Source of the DNA: Syntrophomonadaceae bacterium
GTDB taxonomy: Bacteria; Bacillota; PH28-bin88
Direction of reading: 5' to 3'
NCBI GenBank assembly: GCA_018333865.1
Contig: JAGXSE010000009.1
Span: 201,460 to 265,459 of the forward strand
DNA length: 64,000 nucleotides
The translations under genes were made by a program, and so were the position numbers. Shown piece after piece: positions 53,408 to 62,163 of the stretch (within the stretch, counting starts at the first letter, position 1; the number at the start of each line of letters is the position of its first letter). Below the pieces are notes generated by a model. The model saw only the letters and a program-made list of their open reading frames with translations. It was not told the origin of the DNA and ran no database searches.

Positions 53408-53561
53408 GGCTTTTACCTCAGATGATCGGTTTATGCCAATTATTATTTAACCTTAATGTTTTTAAATCCTTTTTTTTGCACAAAATCTTCCTGTAATTGG
53501 CGCAGCAAAAGTTTCGCGTTGCTTAAAAACCATGTTTGGCTGAACAGTGTTTTGGCTGGAG

Positions 53562-56210
53562 CTATTCAGCCGCTGCAACCGGAGCGCCGGCAGGAGGTTT
53601 TTCCGCCTCCCGGTGAACTGCCCATCCGGATAGCAATTCCAGGACTGGCTTAAGTTTTTCAAAAAATATTACCACCGTATCACCTGGCTTGGCCTCTTCC
53701 AGGGCAACGGCCAGAGCCTTAATTTCATCCGGCACCTCAACAATTTCTTTCTCAGATTTTCCAGCCGCCAGACAGCCCTTCTTCAGCAAATGGGCAGTCT
53801 CGCCAGGTTGTCTTCCCCGCAGGTCATGATCTTCTTTAATAAAGACGCGGTCACACCATTGACCTGCGACCAGGCCAGCCTCAAAGGCCAACCCGTCTGT
53901 CCGGTCTCCTGGCACACCTATAACCGCCAGGACACGGCAAGGGTTCCAGCGGCGGATCACCCGCAGGGTTGCCTCCAACCCCGCCGGGTTATGACCGTAG
54001 TCCACCACCACCCTGATGCCACTGGTTTCCTGCACTGCCAACCGTCCCGGGTTATGCAAAGGAGAGGTGCCAAACTCCTGCAAACCCCTGGCGATTACCG
54101 CGGGCGGCACGTTCAAAGCCCAGGCGGCGCCGGCAACTGCCAGGAGGTTTTGGATATTATGAAAAGCTGTCCCGTTAAAGGTGAGGGGGATTTTTTTCAA
54201 CAACCCCAGATTAGATACCTGGCTCCCGGTTAATAAGGCCAGTCTCCCGTTTTGCACCACGACCGCCCTGCCTCCCGTCCCCAGGTGCCGGCGAATAATG
54301 GGGTTGTTTTTGTTCTGGCTGAAAAAAATAACTGAGCCCCAAGCCCTGCCGGCCATCTCCGCCACCAGGGGATCGTCGGCGTTTAGCACAGCGTAACCAT
54401 TATGGTGGACAGCCTCCACCAGCAAAGACTTCACATGAGCTAAATCGGCCAGGCTCTCAACTTCTTCCTGGCCCAGATGGTCACCGCTGATATTGGTTAC
54501 AACAGCCACATCTGCCCAGTCAAAGGCTAAGCCTCCCCGCAAGATCCCCCCTCTGGCTGTCTCCAAAACTGCAGCCTGCACCCTGGCATCCCGCAGCACC
54601 ATCCGGGCGCTCAGCGGGCCGGTGGTATCTCCCTCCATCACCAGCTGGTCGCCAATGTATACTCCGTCACTGCTGGTCATCCCTGTCTGAAGCCCCATTT
54701 GTTTTAGTATGAAAGCAATTAACCTGGTAGTGGTTGTTTTACCATTTGTACCTGTAACACACACAATTGGAATGCGACCATTTTTGCCAGCCGGAAACAA
54801 GTAATCCACTATAGCGCCGGCCACATCTCTGGGTACTCCCATAGAAGGATAATGATGCATCCGGATGCCAGGCGCCGCGTTCACTTCAATAATAGCCCCG
54901 GCGCTCATGCTCAGGGGTTTGGCAATATCCTCGGTGACCAGGTCAATACCCGCTACATCCAGCCCGATTACCTGGGCAGCCCGGACAGCCATCTTTGCGT
55001 TTTCCGGATGGACCAGTTCTGTTACGTCTGCGGCTGTCCCACCGGTGCTCAAATTAGCATTTTCCCGCAAATATACTATTTCCCCCGTTTGCGGAACAGT
55101 TTCCGGGGAATAGTTTTTCTTTGCCAGAACCAGCAAGGCAGCACTGTCGATCTTTATTTTAGTAAGGGCTTTTTCGTGATCCTCACCGCGAAGAGGATAC
55201 CGGTTTTCCTGTTCAACTAACTGCCTGACGGTCTTTACACCATCGCCGACAACATGGGCAGGAATCCGCTCTGCGGCCGCAACCAGGCGGCCGTTTACCA
55301 CCAGGATGCGGTACTGTCTTCCTCTAATGTATTCCTCTACCAATACCTGAGGGCAAAAGGTACTGGCCAGGCGAAAAGCAGCCTTCACTTCCGCCACAGT
55401 TGCCAGGTTTAAGGCGACCCCTTTTCCCTGGTTCCCATTCAGTGGCTTTATAGCCACAGGCCGGCCAAACCCAGCAAATACATTAACCGACTCGTTTTCG
55501 GCAGTGACAACATACCCCTGAGGGACCGGGAGCCCTGCCTCCGCCAATAGCTCTTTGGCCAGAGATTTATCCCCGGCAATGTCTGCTGCAATACACCCCG
55601 TAAATTGAGTAATGGTTGCCTGGACCATTTTTTGTGCCGCACCGTAGCCAAGCTGCAACAAGCTGCCCTGGTTTAAGCGCAGCACGGGAATCCCCCGGCT
55701 CCGGCAGACCTCTGCGATAGCCTTCGTGCTGGGCCCAAGCTCAGTCTTAGCTGCCAGAGACCGGATTTCCTCTACGGCCCCTTCCAGGTCAAAAGGCCGC
55801 CCTTCCAGCAAGGCTTCGACAAGACTTACCGCATATTTGCCGGCAATAACCCCGGCCTCCTTTGCCGTATATTCTACAACGATCCGGTATACTCCCGGTT
55901 CAGTGGTCGACAGGGTTTTGCCATAGGACACTTTCCACCCGATCCGGCCCATCAAATCCAGCCAGACATGCTCCACAACATGGCCGAAAAGGGTCCCCTC
56001 TCTCAATCTATCTACAAATCCCCCCGGATATCCCCTGGAACAATGGTGTTCCCTGAGGGATGGCAGTGTGACCAATAGTTTATCAGGAAAGCCAACGATT
56101 TCTGCCGTACTCTTTTCAGCCCACGGGCCCAGATCCAGTTTCATCACCAGGACTGGACGATGGCAGAATACATTCCGCCCCTCGTAGGCCCGCGTTTCCT
56201 TTATCAACAT
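53562..56210 (-). CDS. cphA: cyanophycin synthetase
   Basis: Polymerises L-Asp and L-Arg into cyanophycin (multi-L-arginyl-poly-L-aspartate). 882 residues, full length. The N-terminal domain is followed by an ATP-grasp domain (about 190-460; KPLNGNQGKGVALNLATV, IEVNAAPGIRMHHYPS), then the Mur-ligase-like domain with P-loop VTGTNGKTTTTRLIAFIL and a MurE-like C-terminal region (DYGHNPAGLEATLRVI). The ATG follows CGAAGGGGG at long spacing. The cyanophycinase gene lies 89 bases upstream in the same direction. Could supply a nitrogen/carbon store during sporulation. Confidence 0.95.
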   Translation of the reverse strand: MLIKETRAYEGRNVFCHRPVLVMKLDLGPWAEKSTAEIVGFPDKLLVTLPSLREHHCSRGYPGGFVDRLREGTLFGHVVEHVWLDLMGRIGWKVSYGKTLSTTEPGVYRIVVEYTAKEAGVIAGKYAVSLVEALLEGRPFDLEGAVEEIRSLAAKTELGPSTKAIAEVCRSRGIPVLRLNQGSLLQLGYGAAQKMVQATITQFTGCIAADIAGDKSLAKELLAEAGLPVPQGYVVTAENESVNVFAGFGRPVAIKPLNGNQGKGVALNLATVAEVKAAFRLASTFCPQVLVEEYIRGRQYRILVVNGRLVAAAERIPAHVVGDGVKTVRQLVEQENRYPLRGEDHEKALTKIKIDSAALLVLAKKNYSPETVPQTGEIVYLRENANLSTGGTAADVTELVHPENAKMAVRAAQVIGLDVAGIDLVTEDIAKPLSMSAGAIIEVNAAPGIRMHHYPSMGVPRDVAGAIVDYLFPAGKNGRIPIVCVTGTNGKTTTTRLIAFILKQMGLQTGMTSSDGVYIGDQLVMEGDTTGPLSARMVLRDARVQAAVLETARGGILRGGLAFDWADVAVVTNISGDHLGQEEVESLADLAHVKSLLVEAVHHNGYAVLNADDPLVAEMAGRAWGSVIFFSQNKNNPIIRRHLGTGGRAVVVQNGRLALLTGSQVSNLGLLKKIPLTFNGTAFHNIQNLLAVAGAAWALNVPPAVIARGLQEFGTSPLHNPGRLAVQETSGIRVVVDYGHNPAGLEATLRVIRRWNPCRVLAVIGVPGDRTDGLAFEAGLVAGQWCDRVFIKEDHDLRGRQPGETAHLLKKGCLAAGKSEKEIVEVPDEIKALAVALEEAKPGDTVVIFFEKLKPVLELLSGWAVHREAEKPPAGAPVAAAE

Positions 56211-56299
56211 ATACTGGGCGTTCCCCCTTCGAATTTTGACAGCAATCCCAAACTATAGTTTTCGCTGTTTAACGATAGAATAAACCTGCAAGCCTTATC

Positions 56300-57121
56300 T
56301 TAAGGCCTGCTAGCTCCCGGCAGGGTTGGACGCCGCCTCTTCAAGTCAAAGCCAAAGCCGGCCGGCAAAACGTGTATCCGCACATCCATCAATGCCAAGG
56401 GTTGGGAATAACCGGATTCCGAAACATTGGTGCAGGTGATTGGTTGACCATCGACAACGGTTACGGTTTGGGAACCGATAACCAACAGGTGATCATCCGT
56501 ATCTGTAACCAAAGCTGTGTCCTCATCCAGTCCGAGGCCTAAAACACTGGGGTTTTGCGCTACAGAAGTCAATAATCTCCCGAGGCGCCCCCGCTGGGCA
56601 AAATGCTGATCCACCACGACACCGCTGATCAAGCCCATTCCAGGGGACATTTTTACCGTATTTTTTTTCGGCGCCTCCTCCTCATCACCCTCCACGATCA
56701 TGGTATCGCTCATCATTGAAGCCCCGGCGCTTGTCCCGCCAATAACTACTCCCCGCTGGTAGGCCTGGTGCAATGCATGATCAAAAGCTGTACCGCCAAG
56801 GAGGCTGGTCAGGCGAAGCTGGTCGCCCCCGGTAAAATAAATGCCTGTGGCCCTGGTCAGGGCTGAGTAGCACCTTTTTTCCATGGCCTGTTCCCGTTCT
56901 GAAATATCCGCCGCCTCCACATCACCTGCCCCTAACCTGGCAAATAAACCGATATACTCTTGCCCCACTTTCCCTGCTTCTTGGCTGGCGGCAGTCACCA
57001 CCACAATGCGGCTGTTTTCTCCCCCTGAAAGACGAACAAAACGGGACAGAATTTCGCACTTGCCCTTCTTATCCTCTGCCCCGCCGACAATTACCAATGT
57101 ACCCTGGACATACTTTCCCAT
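56300..57121 (-). CDS. cphB: cyanophycinase
   Basis: Serine peptidase (S51-like) that hydrolyses cyanophycin to beta-Asp-Arg. 273 residues. The nucleophile is Ser in IGGTSAGASMMSD; the start GTLVIVGGAEDKKGKCEIL and the downstream LGLGLDEDTALV, a conserved family segment, fit the family. It is upstream of cphA, forming a cphB-cphA pair for turnover and synthesis, and diverges from the ComFB-like gene. Confidence 0.95.
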   Translation of the reverse strand: MGKYVQGTLVIVGGAEDKKGKCEILSRFVRLSGGENSRIVVVTAASQEAGKVGQEYIGLFARLGAGDVEAADISEREQAMEKRCYSALTRATGIYFTGGDQLRLTSLLGGTAFDHALHQAYQRGVVIGGTSAGASMMSDTMIVEGDEEEAPKKNTVKMSPGMGLISGVVVDQHFAQRGRLGRLLTSVAQNPSVLGLGLDEDTALVTDTDDHLLVIGSQTVTVVDGQPITCTNVSESGYSQPLALMDVRIHVLPAGFGFDLKRRRPTLPGASRP

Positions 57122-57227
57122 TTTATCCCCCTTTGTCTTGCCTCACATGATCATGTTGCCGCAGCACAAGAGGATTTATTCAGTTTGCTTAATCATAAAC
57201 CGGTATTTTAATCTTGTTGACGCGGCA

Positions 57228-57254
57228 GGAGGATTTTGCCGGGAAATAACGAAT
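57228..57254 (+). promoter_or_regulatory. sigma-H promoter of the comFB-like gene
   Basis: GGAGGATTT, an 11-base spacer and AACGAAT match the sigma-H consensus (RnAGGAWWW, RnnGAAT) at every fixed base. A direct repeat of GGAAATAACGAAT places a second identical -10 13 bases downstream. The gene starts at 57323. Confidence 0.65.
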
Positions 57255-57322
57255 GGAAATAACGAATTAAGGTTGGCATCCTGGGATTTAAAGGGCCAAC
57301 CTCAAAAGCCGGAGGGATTTTG

Positions 57323-57598
57323 ATGTCTGAAAATGTTTTTTTAAAGAATATGATGGAAGACCTGGTCTGGCTCCTGATGAAGGATGTGCTGGCCAAGTGG
57401 CCGGAAGCCTGCAATTGCGAAGTCTGTCGGCATGACATGGCTGCTATCGCCTTAAACAGCCTGCGGCCCCGCTATGTGGTCCGCACCAAAGGAGAGGTCC
57501 TCTCCAGGACTTCTGAGCTGGAATCGCAGCATCGGGCTGATGTTTACAGCGCCATAACCCGGGCAGTGTTGCTTGTCAGCGAAAAACCCAGGCATTAA
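57323..57598 (+). CDS. ComFB-family late competence protein
   Basis: A 91-residue ComFB-like protein. It begins MSENVFLKNMMEDLVWLLMK and carries CNCEVCRHDMAAIALNSLRP; the CxCxxCxxD cluster and the NxLxPrY pattern are characteristic of ComFB. GGAGGG lies six bases before the ATG. ComFB is encoded in the Bacillus comF operon but its role is not understood; homologues bind cyclic dinucleotides in some bacteria. Here it stands alone with its own sigma-H promoter and terminator, away from other com genes, suggesting a sporulation or stationary-phase role. Confidence 0.88.
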   Translation: MSENVFLKNMMEDLVWLLMKDVLAKWPEACNCEVCRHDMAAIALNSLRPRYVVRTKGEVLSRTSELESQHRADVYSAITRAVLLVSEKPRH

Positions 57599-57628
57599 CA
57601 GGGGCAGGTTGCCCCTGCCCTGTTTTTT
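57598..57628 (+). terminator. terminator of the comFB-like gene
   Basis: ACAGGGGCAGG pairs with CCTGCCCTGT (one bulge) and is followed by six T. It separates the comFB-like gene from the convergent protease gene. Confidence 0.8.
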
Positions 57629-58637
57629 AAAAGAGGTCGACCTGCAACATATCCATCACATGCTGGATCCTGTTGCACACAGTATTGGTGTTCGAACCTG
57701 CAAATAACAATCCAACGGCATTATTGTTCATATCCAGCACCAGGGATCCGCTGTCTCCCCCTCTGGACATTCCTGTTGTGACAAACTGGTCAGTAAACAT
57801 CCCTCTTTGATTACCGCTGATGGTAACCCTCAGGGTGGCTTGCATGACCTGGACTGTCCCTGATGTTAAGCCGGTAGTCCGGCCACTTTTTTTCACCCGC
57901 ATGCCGGCTTGGGCCTCGGCAATTCCCTTGATTTTTCCGACTTCCATGATTTCAGCCCCTACCGCTGCCATGCTGATCGGCCTGACCAGAGCCGCATCCA
58001 CCAGATTTTCATAAGGGACCCCCTTTTGCAGGGCGATGTGATAATCGCGCCCGGTTAAGCGCAGCATTTGGTTGGCGATTTTTTCAAACGCCCTGGCCGT
58101 CCGGCAGCTGGCCAATGTAAATTCCCGGCGCAAGGGGATGTAGCGTTCCAGGTAACCCACAATTTGGTCCATCGTTCCTCCGTCATGAGCCCCTGGCTGC
58201 AAAACAGGATCGCCAATCCGGGCATTACCGTCATATCCATCCGTAGCATTGGCCACCACATGGTTGTTAGACAGAATTAAAGGCTGGCCTGTACGCCGGT
58301 CCTTAACCAAAGCGCCCAGGGTACCGGCGCTGATTTTATAATGGCCGATACTCATTCCAGGGTAAGCCGGACGCTGATAACCCTTCCGGTTTAACAGCCT
58401 GATTTCCCCAACCTCCAACACATCAGTAGGGATTTCCCCTAGCAGCTTGGGTACCCGCTGTTTCCTCGCCAGTTCTCTCTCAGGCAGTTTTTTTTCCACC
58501 AGCACCACAACGGCTGTCCGGCCGGTATCCTCACCTCTGACTGTTTTAATCCCTTTACCCACACCCACTACATTAGGCAGATTCATCAGGTTAAGAGCAT
58601 GTCTTTGCAGCAGTAAATCCATATTCATCACAGGCAT
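57627..58637 (-). CDS. trypsin-like serine protease family protein
   Basis: A 336-residue protein without a signal peptide or membrane segment. The chymotrypsin-fold triad can be placed: His in LILSNNHVVAN, Asp in LVDAALVRP and Ser in GMSRGGDSGSLVLD. An N-terminal extra domain (residues 1-90; NVVGVGKGIKTVRGEDTG) precedes it. The length between His and Asp is larger than usual, so an insert of about 60 residues is present. Targets are unknown; possibly a spore or forespore protease by location near sleB-ypeB. The start is one of two ATGs three codons apart, both near AGGAGAAGGAG. Confidence 0.75.
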   Translation of the reverse strand: MPVMNMDLLLQRHALNLMNLPNVVGVGKGIKTVRGEDTGRTAVVVLVEKKLPERELARKQRVPKLLGEIPTDVLEVGEIRLLNRKGYQRPAYPGMSIGHYKISAGTLGALVKDRRTGQPLILSNNHVVANATDGYDGNARIGDPVLQPGAHDGGTMDQIVGYLERYIPLRREFTLASCRTARAFEKIANQMLRLTGRDYHIALQKGVPYENLVDAALVRPISMAAVGAEIMEVGKIKGIAEAQAGMRVKKSGRTTGLTSGTVQVMQATLRVTISGNQRGMFTDQFVTTGMSRGGDSGSLVLDMNNNAVGLLFAGSNTNTVCNRIQHVMDMLQVDLF

Positions 58638-58786
58638 CTCCTTCTCCTGAGATTTTTAAAGGAGGGCTTCCTATGATGTTATATTCCAACCCGGATCAAA
58701 GGGTTACGGCCTGCTGCAAATGGCCACAAATTATCCAACAGACTGGCAGCACCTACTAATTGAATAAAATACTAAACCCAGCATAA

Positions 58787-59017
58787 TTATTCCCTAGCCT
58801 TATTTTGCCACTTCATATATTTAACGATATAGACATCCAGCTCACAGCTTTTCCGGTAAACTTCAGGATCCTGCAGGTTTTTTTTGGCCAGCACCAAAAG
58901 GTTCAGTTCTCTTTTTTTGCTGTTAATAATCGCTAATAAACCCTTATTAATCACTTGCTGCTGTTTTATTACATTGCCAGAGCCTCCCCGCAGAGCCGTT
59001 GATGATAAAGAAAGCAT
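58787..59017 (-). CDS. Spo0E-like aspartyl-phosphate phosphatase
   Basis: A 76-residue protein whose C-terminal half fits the Spo0E family: INSKKRELNLLVLAKKNLQD, then a short linker and SCELDVYIVKYMK, matching the key SxxLD...Y pattern (SQELD in Bacillus). Spo0E proteins dephosphorylate Spo0A-P and delay sporulation. AAAGGAGGG precedes the ATG at good spacing. It lies alone, downstream of ypeB on the same strand but beyond a large hairpin, so it likely has its own promoter. Confidence 0.75.
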   Translation of the reverse strand: MLSLSSTALRGGSGNVIKQQQVINKGLLAIINSKKRELNLLVLAKKNLQDPEVYRKSCELDVYIVKYMKWQNKARE

Positions 59018-59076
59018 TTTTAAAACCCTCCTTTTAATTCAACTAACTCAAGATGGGCGTAGCTTGTATTGCCTTG

Positions 59077-59100
59077 CTAAATACTAGTTATTGTATTTAG
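59077..59100. promoter_or_regulatory. inverted repeat upstream of the spo0E-like gene
   Basis: CTAAATAC-N8-GTATTTAG, a perfect eight-base inverted repeat 60-83 bases upstream of the start codon. Possible operator. The gap from 59018 to 59395 otherwise holds only the hairpin at 59303 and no gene. Confidence 0.4.
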
Positions 59101-59302
59101 TGGCTATCTTCGACAGAAATAGAGGATATTCCTTCTTCTGAATCCACTTTTTGCAAATTTTTAGCATTACTTGCGCAATTTGTCATTAATTACTAGGCTA
59201 TCTCCATTTTTTGCCTTCGAAGCCAAAACCCGTTTTCCAGTATTACACAAAAAAGGGTTGGTTGCAAGAAATAATTGCCGGCCGCATCCATTCAACAAGG
59301 AA

Positions 59303-59355
59303 AAGGCCGGGAAACGCCTGCACCGGTTGGGGAACCAGCAGGAAACCCCGGCCTT
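59303..59355 (-). other. three-tier hairpin downstream of ypeB
   Basis: A 53-base fold: AAGGCCGGG/CCCGGCCTT outer stem, GTTT and CGTTT internal bulges, CCTGC/GCAGG middle stem, GGTT/AACC inner stem and a CCCC loop. It lies 40 bases after the ypeB stop and is followed on the minus strand by TTCCTTG, a weak T tract. It may be a strong 3' end or a small structured RNA; I match it to no known family. Confidence 0.6.
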
Positions 59356-59395
59356 GTCTGATTCTGTTCTTAAAGTGAGTGTTCGAACATCATAA

Positions 59396-60742
59396 TTAAA
59401 GAACCAATTGTCCGCCTGGTAGCTCAATCACTTTTTTGATAATCTCCTCTTGCCCTGTATTGGCATTGATATAGATCAGAAAAACATCTCCGCCTAAAGT
59501 GGCCTTAACCTCATAGGTGAGGAGTTCTCTGCCGGTATCCAGGGGAATCAGGGCCTTGCGGACTCTTTCTACCTCCAAATCTCCCCTGACCTTTTTACGG
59601 GCTTCTTCCTCTGTTAATACCGCTTCCGGCAATTCTCGCTCCCGGTGGGACATTAAATAAGGTTTCCCGCCAAATCCCACTACCTGCCCATTATCCAGGG
59701 CTACCTTCACCTTGACCTGATCAGGATACAGTGCTATGTCACCTTCCGTGGCAACAAAGACAATCGTCTGGGCATTATCCTCTTTTATGCTATAGGTCGG
59801 TTCCATTTCTTTGAACCCTCTGCGGGAAAGAAACTCTTTGGCTTTCAGCAGGGCTTCTTCACCCGTCATCCTGGGCTGGCCAATGGCCCGGTCATTCAAA
59901 AACCAGACTACATGGCCTCCTTCTTTGCTGACATCTACTGCAATCCGCTCCCGGTCGCGGCCTACCATTGCGATGGACCAGGCCGGAATTACTCCTGCGG
60001 TCTCGCCGACAGTATCAACCAGGTTAGCCCGGCTATTGCCATGGTCAACAAATTCCCCTGCGATTTTAACAGCCTCATCTCTGCTAACCTGCGGCCCTTT
60101 AAGACCCAGGGGTTTCCTGTCTGCCAAGTGGTCGGAGAAGGGGCCGTCATAAACTAATGTTGGCAGTTCCTGAAAACGCTTATCGATATTGATAAAACCA
60201 TCCAACCCATCAGGAGCGGCAGCTTGAGCAACACTGCCAGGCCGCTGCATCCAGGTATCAATCCAGCGGAACCCTCCGCGGGCCATCCTCGCTTCAATCT
60301 CATGGAGGTCCAGGCCGAACCGGCCCATTTGAGTGTGAAAGCTGGTCAATTGAGCCACATGAGCATCGCTCAGGCCTTCCCCGCTGGCGATGGCCCTGGC
60401 TACACTGTAGCTGTAATCACCGACCTGACTCAAAAACTTTCTGCTGGCAGCCATGTTAATGTTTTTAAAGGGCAGTTGAGCGAGGGTTTCCTGGGCTCCT
60501 ACCGCCCGGTGCCACACTTCTGTTAAATAAATAATGTTCTGCCTTGGCGAGTCGGAGGCCAAGGTCTTTGCCAGCAACACCTCAACCTGCTCTACCGAGT
60601 TTAATGTATCATAAAACTCCCGCTGGTAATTTGCCTCCAACGCAAACGCAAGCCGGGTTTTGTTTTTTCTTTCCCAAAAACCCCAACCCGCAGTCGCCAA
60701 AAGGGCAACCACCAGCACCGCAGCCCACCACCACCGCCGCAT
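59396..60742 (-). CDS. ypeB: germination protein YpeB
   Basis: A 448-residue protein needed to keep SleB in the spore. It has an N-terminal signal-anchor (WWWAAVLVVALLATAGWGFW), a helical YpeB domain (LEANYQREFYDTLNSVEQVE) and about three PepSY-like repeats in the C-terminal half (SRDEAVKIAGEFVDHG, TGEEALLKAKEFLSRRG, TEEEARKKVRGDLEVE). It lies directly downstream of sleB, the conserved operon partner. Confidence 0.94.
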   Translation of the reverse strand: MRRWWWAAVLVVALLATAGWGFWERKNKTRLAFALEANYQREFYDTLNSVEQVEVLLAKTLASDSPRQNIIYLTEVWHRAVGAQETLAQLPFKNINMAASRKFLSQVGDYSYSVARAIASGEGLSDAHVAQLTSFHTQMGRFGLDLHEIEARMARGGFRWIDTWMQRPGSVAQAAAPDGLDGFINIDKRFQELPTLVYDGPFSDHLADRKPLGLKGPQVSRDEAVKIAGEFVDHGNSRANLVDTVGETAGVIPAWSIAMVGRDRERIAVDVSKEGGHVVWFLNDRAIGQPRMTGEEALLKAKEFLSRRGFKEMEPTYSIKEDNAQTIVFVATEGDIALYPDQVKVKVALDNGQVVGFGGKPYLMSHRERELPEAVLTEEEARKKVRGDLEVERVRKALIPLDTGRELLTYEVKATLGGDVFLIYINANTGQEEIIKKVIELPGGQLVL

Positions 60743-60791
60743 GCATGAATTCCTCCTTTATCAATTCTTACCATGTTAATATTTTAAATCT

Positions 60792-61511
60792 TTACCGGGC
60801 AAAAACATGCCGCCCAATTTCGGTGACAATGCTCCGGGTCCAAATCCATGGATTTACCGGCTTGGCCGGATTCCAAAAATATATGGCCCCATAGGTGGGA
60901 TCCCATCCATTCATGGCGTCTTGCACCGCCCGCCTGGCAGAATCCAGTTCGGTTACGCGCCAGATCAGGCCGTTGGAGACACTCTCAAACGCCAGGGGCT
61001 GGTAAATAACACCGGCCAGGCTGTTGGGAAAAGAGGGACTCTCAATCCTGTTCAGGATAACTGCTGCGACTGCAACCTGTCCCGCATAGGGTTCTCCTCC
61101 GGCTTCCGCGGCCACCACCCGGGTCATCAGACTCAAATCATCCCGGTTGGAGACCCCTGTCGTGGGAGTGTATGCGTCAACATCTCTTTCGGCCCTGGCA
61201 GGAGGCGTCCAGATCCCCAATGCCGCCCAGGTTTCAGGTCCCACCAACCCGTCTACGGCAAGACCGTTAGCCCGCTGGAATTGGCGTACTGCAGCAGAAG
61301 TTTCCGGCCCAAAAATGCCGCTGATAGGTCCATCATAATAGTCCCATCGCTGCAGCCTGGTCTGCAATGTAATTACATCACTCCCCCTGCTGCCCCAGAA
61401 AAGAGCCGGCGGATGCTGAGCCTTAACCGGAGACAAAAGCCTGCCGTCAAGCAAAGCAGATGCCGCCAAAACAGCCAGCAATATACAAACAATCACTATC
61501 TTGCGCCCCAT
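60792..61511 (-). CDS. sleB: spore cortex-lytic enzyme SleB
   Basis: Lytic transglycosylase that cleaves cortex peptidoglycan at germination. 239 residues: signal sequence (about 1-25), PG_binding_1 repeat (GSRGSDVITLQTRLQRWDYY, then FGPETSAAVRQFQRANG) and the hydrolase-2 catalytic domain with VVAAEAGGEPYAGQVAVAAV (its first Glu is the catalytic acid) and GAIYFWNPAKPVNPWIWTR. A sigma-G-like promoter lies upstream. The next gene is ypeB. Confidence 0.96.
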   Translation of the reverse strand: MGRKIVIVCILLAVLAASALLDGRLLSPVKAQHPPALFWGSRGSDVITLQTRLQRWDYYDGPISGIFGPETSAAVRQFQRANGLAVDGLVGPETWAALGIWTPPARAERDVDAYTPTTGVSNRDDLSLMTRVVAAEAGGEPYAGQVAVAAVILNRIESPSFPNSLAGVIYQPLAFESVSNGLIWRVTELDSARRAVQDAMNGWDPTYGAIYFWNPAKPVNPWIWTRSIVTEIGRHVFAR

Positions 61512-61545
61512 GTGCTACCCCCCTTAAACTGGTTTTGTTCAACCT

Positions 61546-61576
61546 TATTTTGGTTTCAATGGTCACAATTTATACT
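61546..61576 (-). promoter_or_regulatory. sigma-G-like promoter of sleB-ypeB
   Basis: The minus strand has AGTATA, an 18-base spacer and CAAAATA, close to the forespore consensus apart from one -10 base. It agrees with known SigG control of sleB. Confidence 0.5.
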
Positions 61577-61666
61577 TGGACAGTCTTTTACTTTTGCCGC
61601 ACCATTGCCAGCGCCTCTCCATAAAATAGTATAGACACCACTGCCCAGAAAAAGGAGGAGTTACTC

Positions 61667-62023
61667 TTGTTTAATGTGCTGAGCGATCCCCAAATAATTA
61701 CTGCCCTGCAGGGAATAAGGCCGTTTCTCGGATCCACCGGCAGATCTGTATCAGAAATGATCGAAGCTCTCGGAGAACTTATTGCCTCAGAAAGCAATCA
61801 AAAGGCGGCCAGGGCATTTGCAGTCTTGTTGGGGAAGGAAGACGAAATTTCTACCCAGAAGGATGATCTTACCAGTTTTGCAGCGGCCATCCCTTATCTC
61901 GCTTTAATTGTTCTTCCACTGATCGCCACCCAGGCTGCCACCCAGATTTGGCAGGAGAGTTATGAAAAAAACCCTGGTCCACCTGATGATGGACCTAAAA
62001 CCGGCAAAGTTTACCCAGGTTAA
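61667..62023 (+). CDS. small membrane protein of unknown function
   Basis: A 118-residue protein with a TTG start, preceded by AAGGAGGAG. It has a helical N-terminal part (ALGELIASESNQKAARAFAV), one membrane segment (about 70-90; AAAIPYLALIVLPLIATQAA) and a Pro/Gly-rich hydrophilic tail. It diverges from sleB and ends before a clear terminator (62058). I do not recognise the family. The next gene is also small and starts with TTG, so the two may act together, perhaps in sporulation. Confidence 0.6.
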   Translation: MFNVLSDPQIITALQGIRPFLGSTGRSVSEMIEALGELIASESNQKAARAFAVLLGKEDEISTQKDDLTSFAAAIPYLALIVLPLIATQAATQIWQESYEKNPGPPDDGPKTGKVYPG

Positions 62024-62057
62024 AACCGACTGCCGGGGCCTGACCACATGTAAAGGC

Positions 62058-62088
62058 AAGGCCAAGCCAATCCCTGGCTGGCCTTTTT
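62058..62088 (+). terminator. terminator after the 61667-62023 gene
   Basis: AAGGCCAAGCCA pairs with TGGCTGGCCTT (one bulge) and runs into five T. Confidence 0.85.
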
Positions 62089-62163
62089 CCATAAAATAAA
62101 AGTAGCAGGGAGCCGGCTCATCGCATATACTTTCTTGACTAGCGATTTGGGAGGTGTTTATCG

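Noticed and set aside
59272-59372. Cyclic di-nucleotide riboswitch in the ypeB-spo0E gap
   Set aside because: The hairpin-rich segment lacks the conserved bases of the c-di-GMP and c-di-AMP classes that I can recall.
60807-61634. A 275-codon plus-strand frame
   Set aside because: Antisense to sleB, whose domains are certain; shadow frame.
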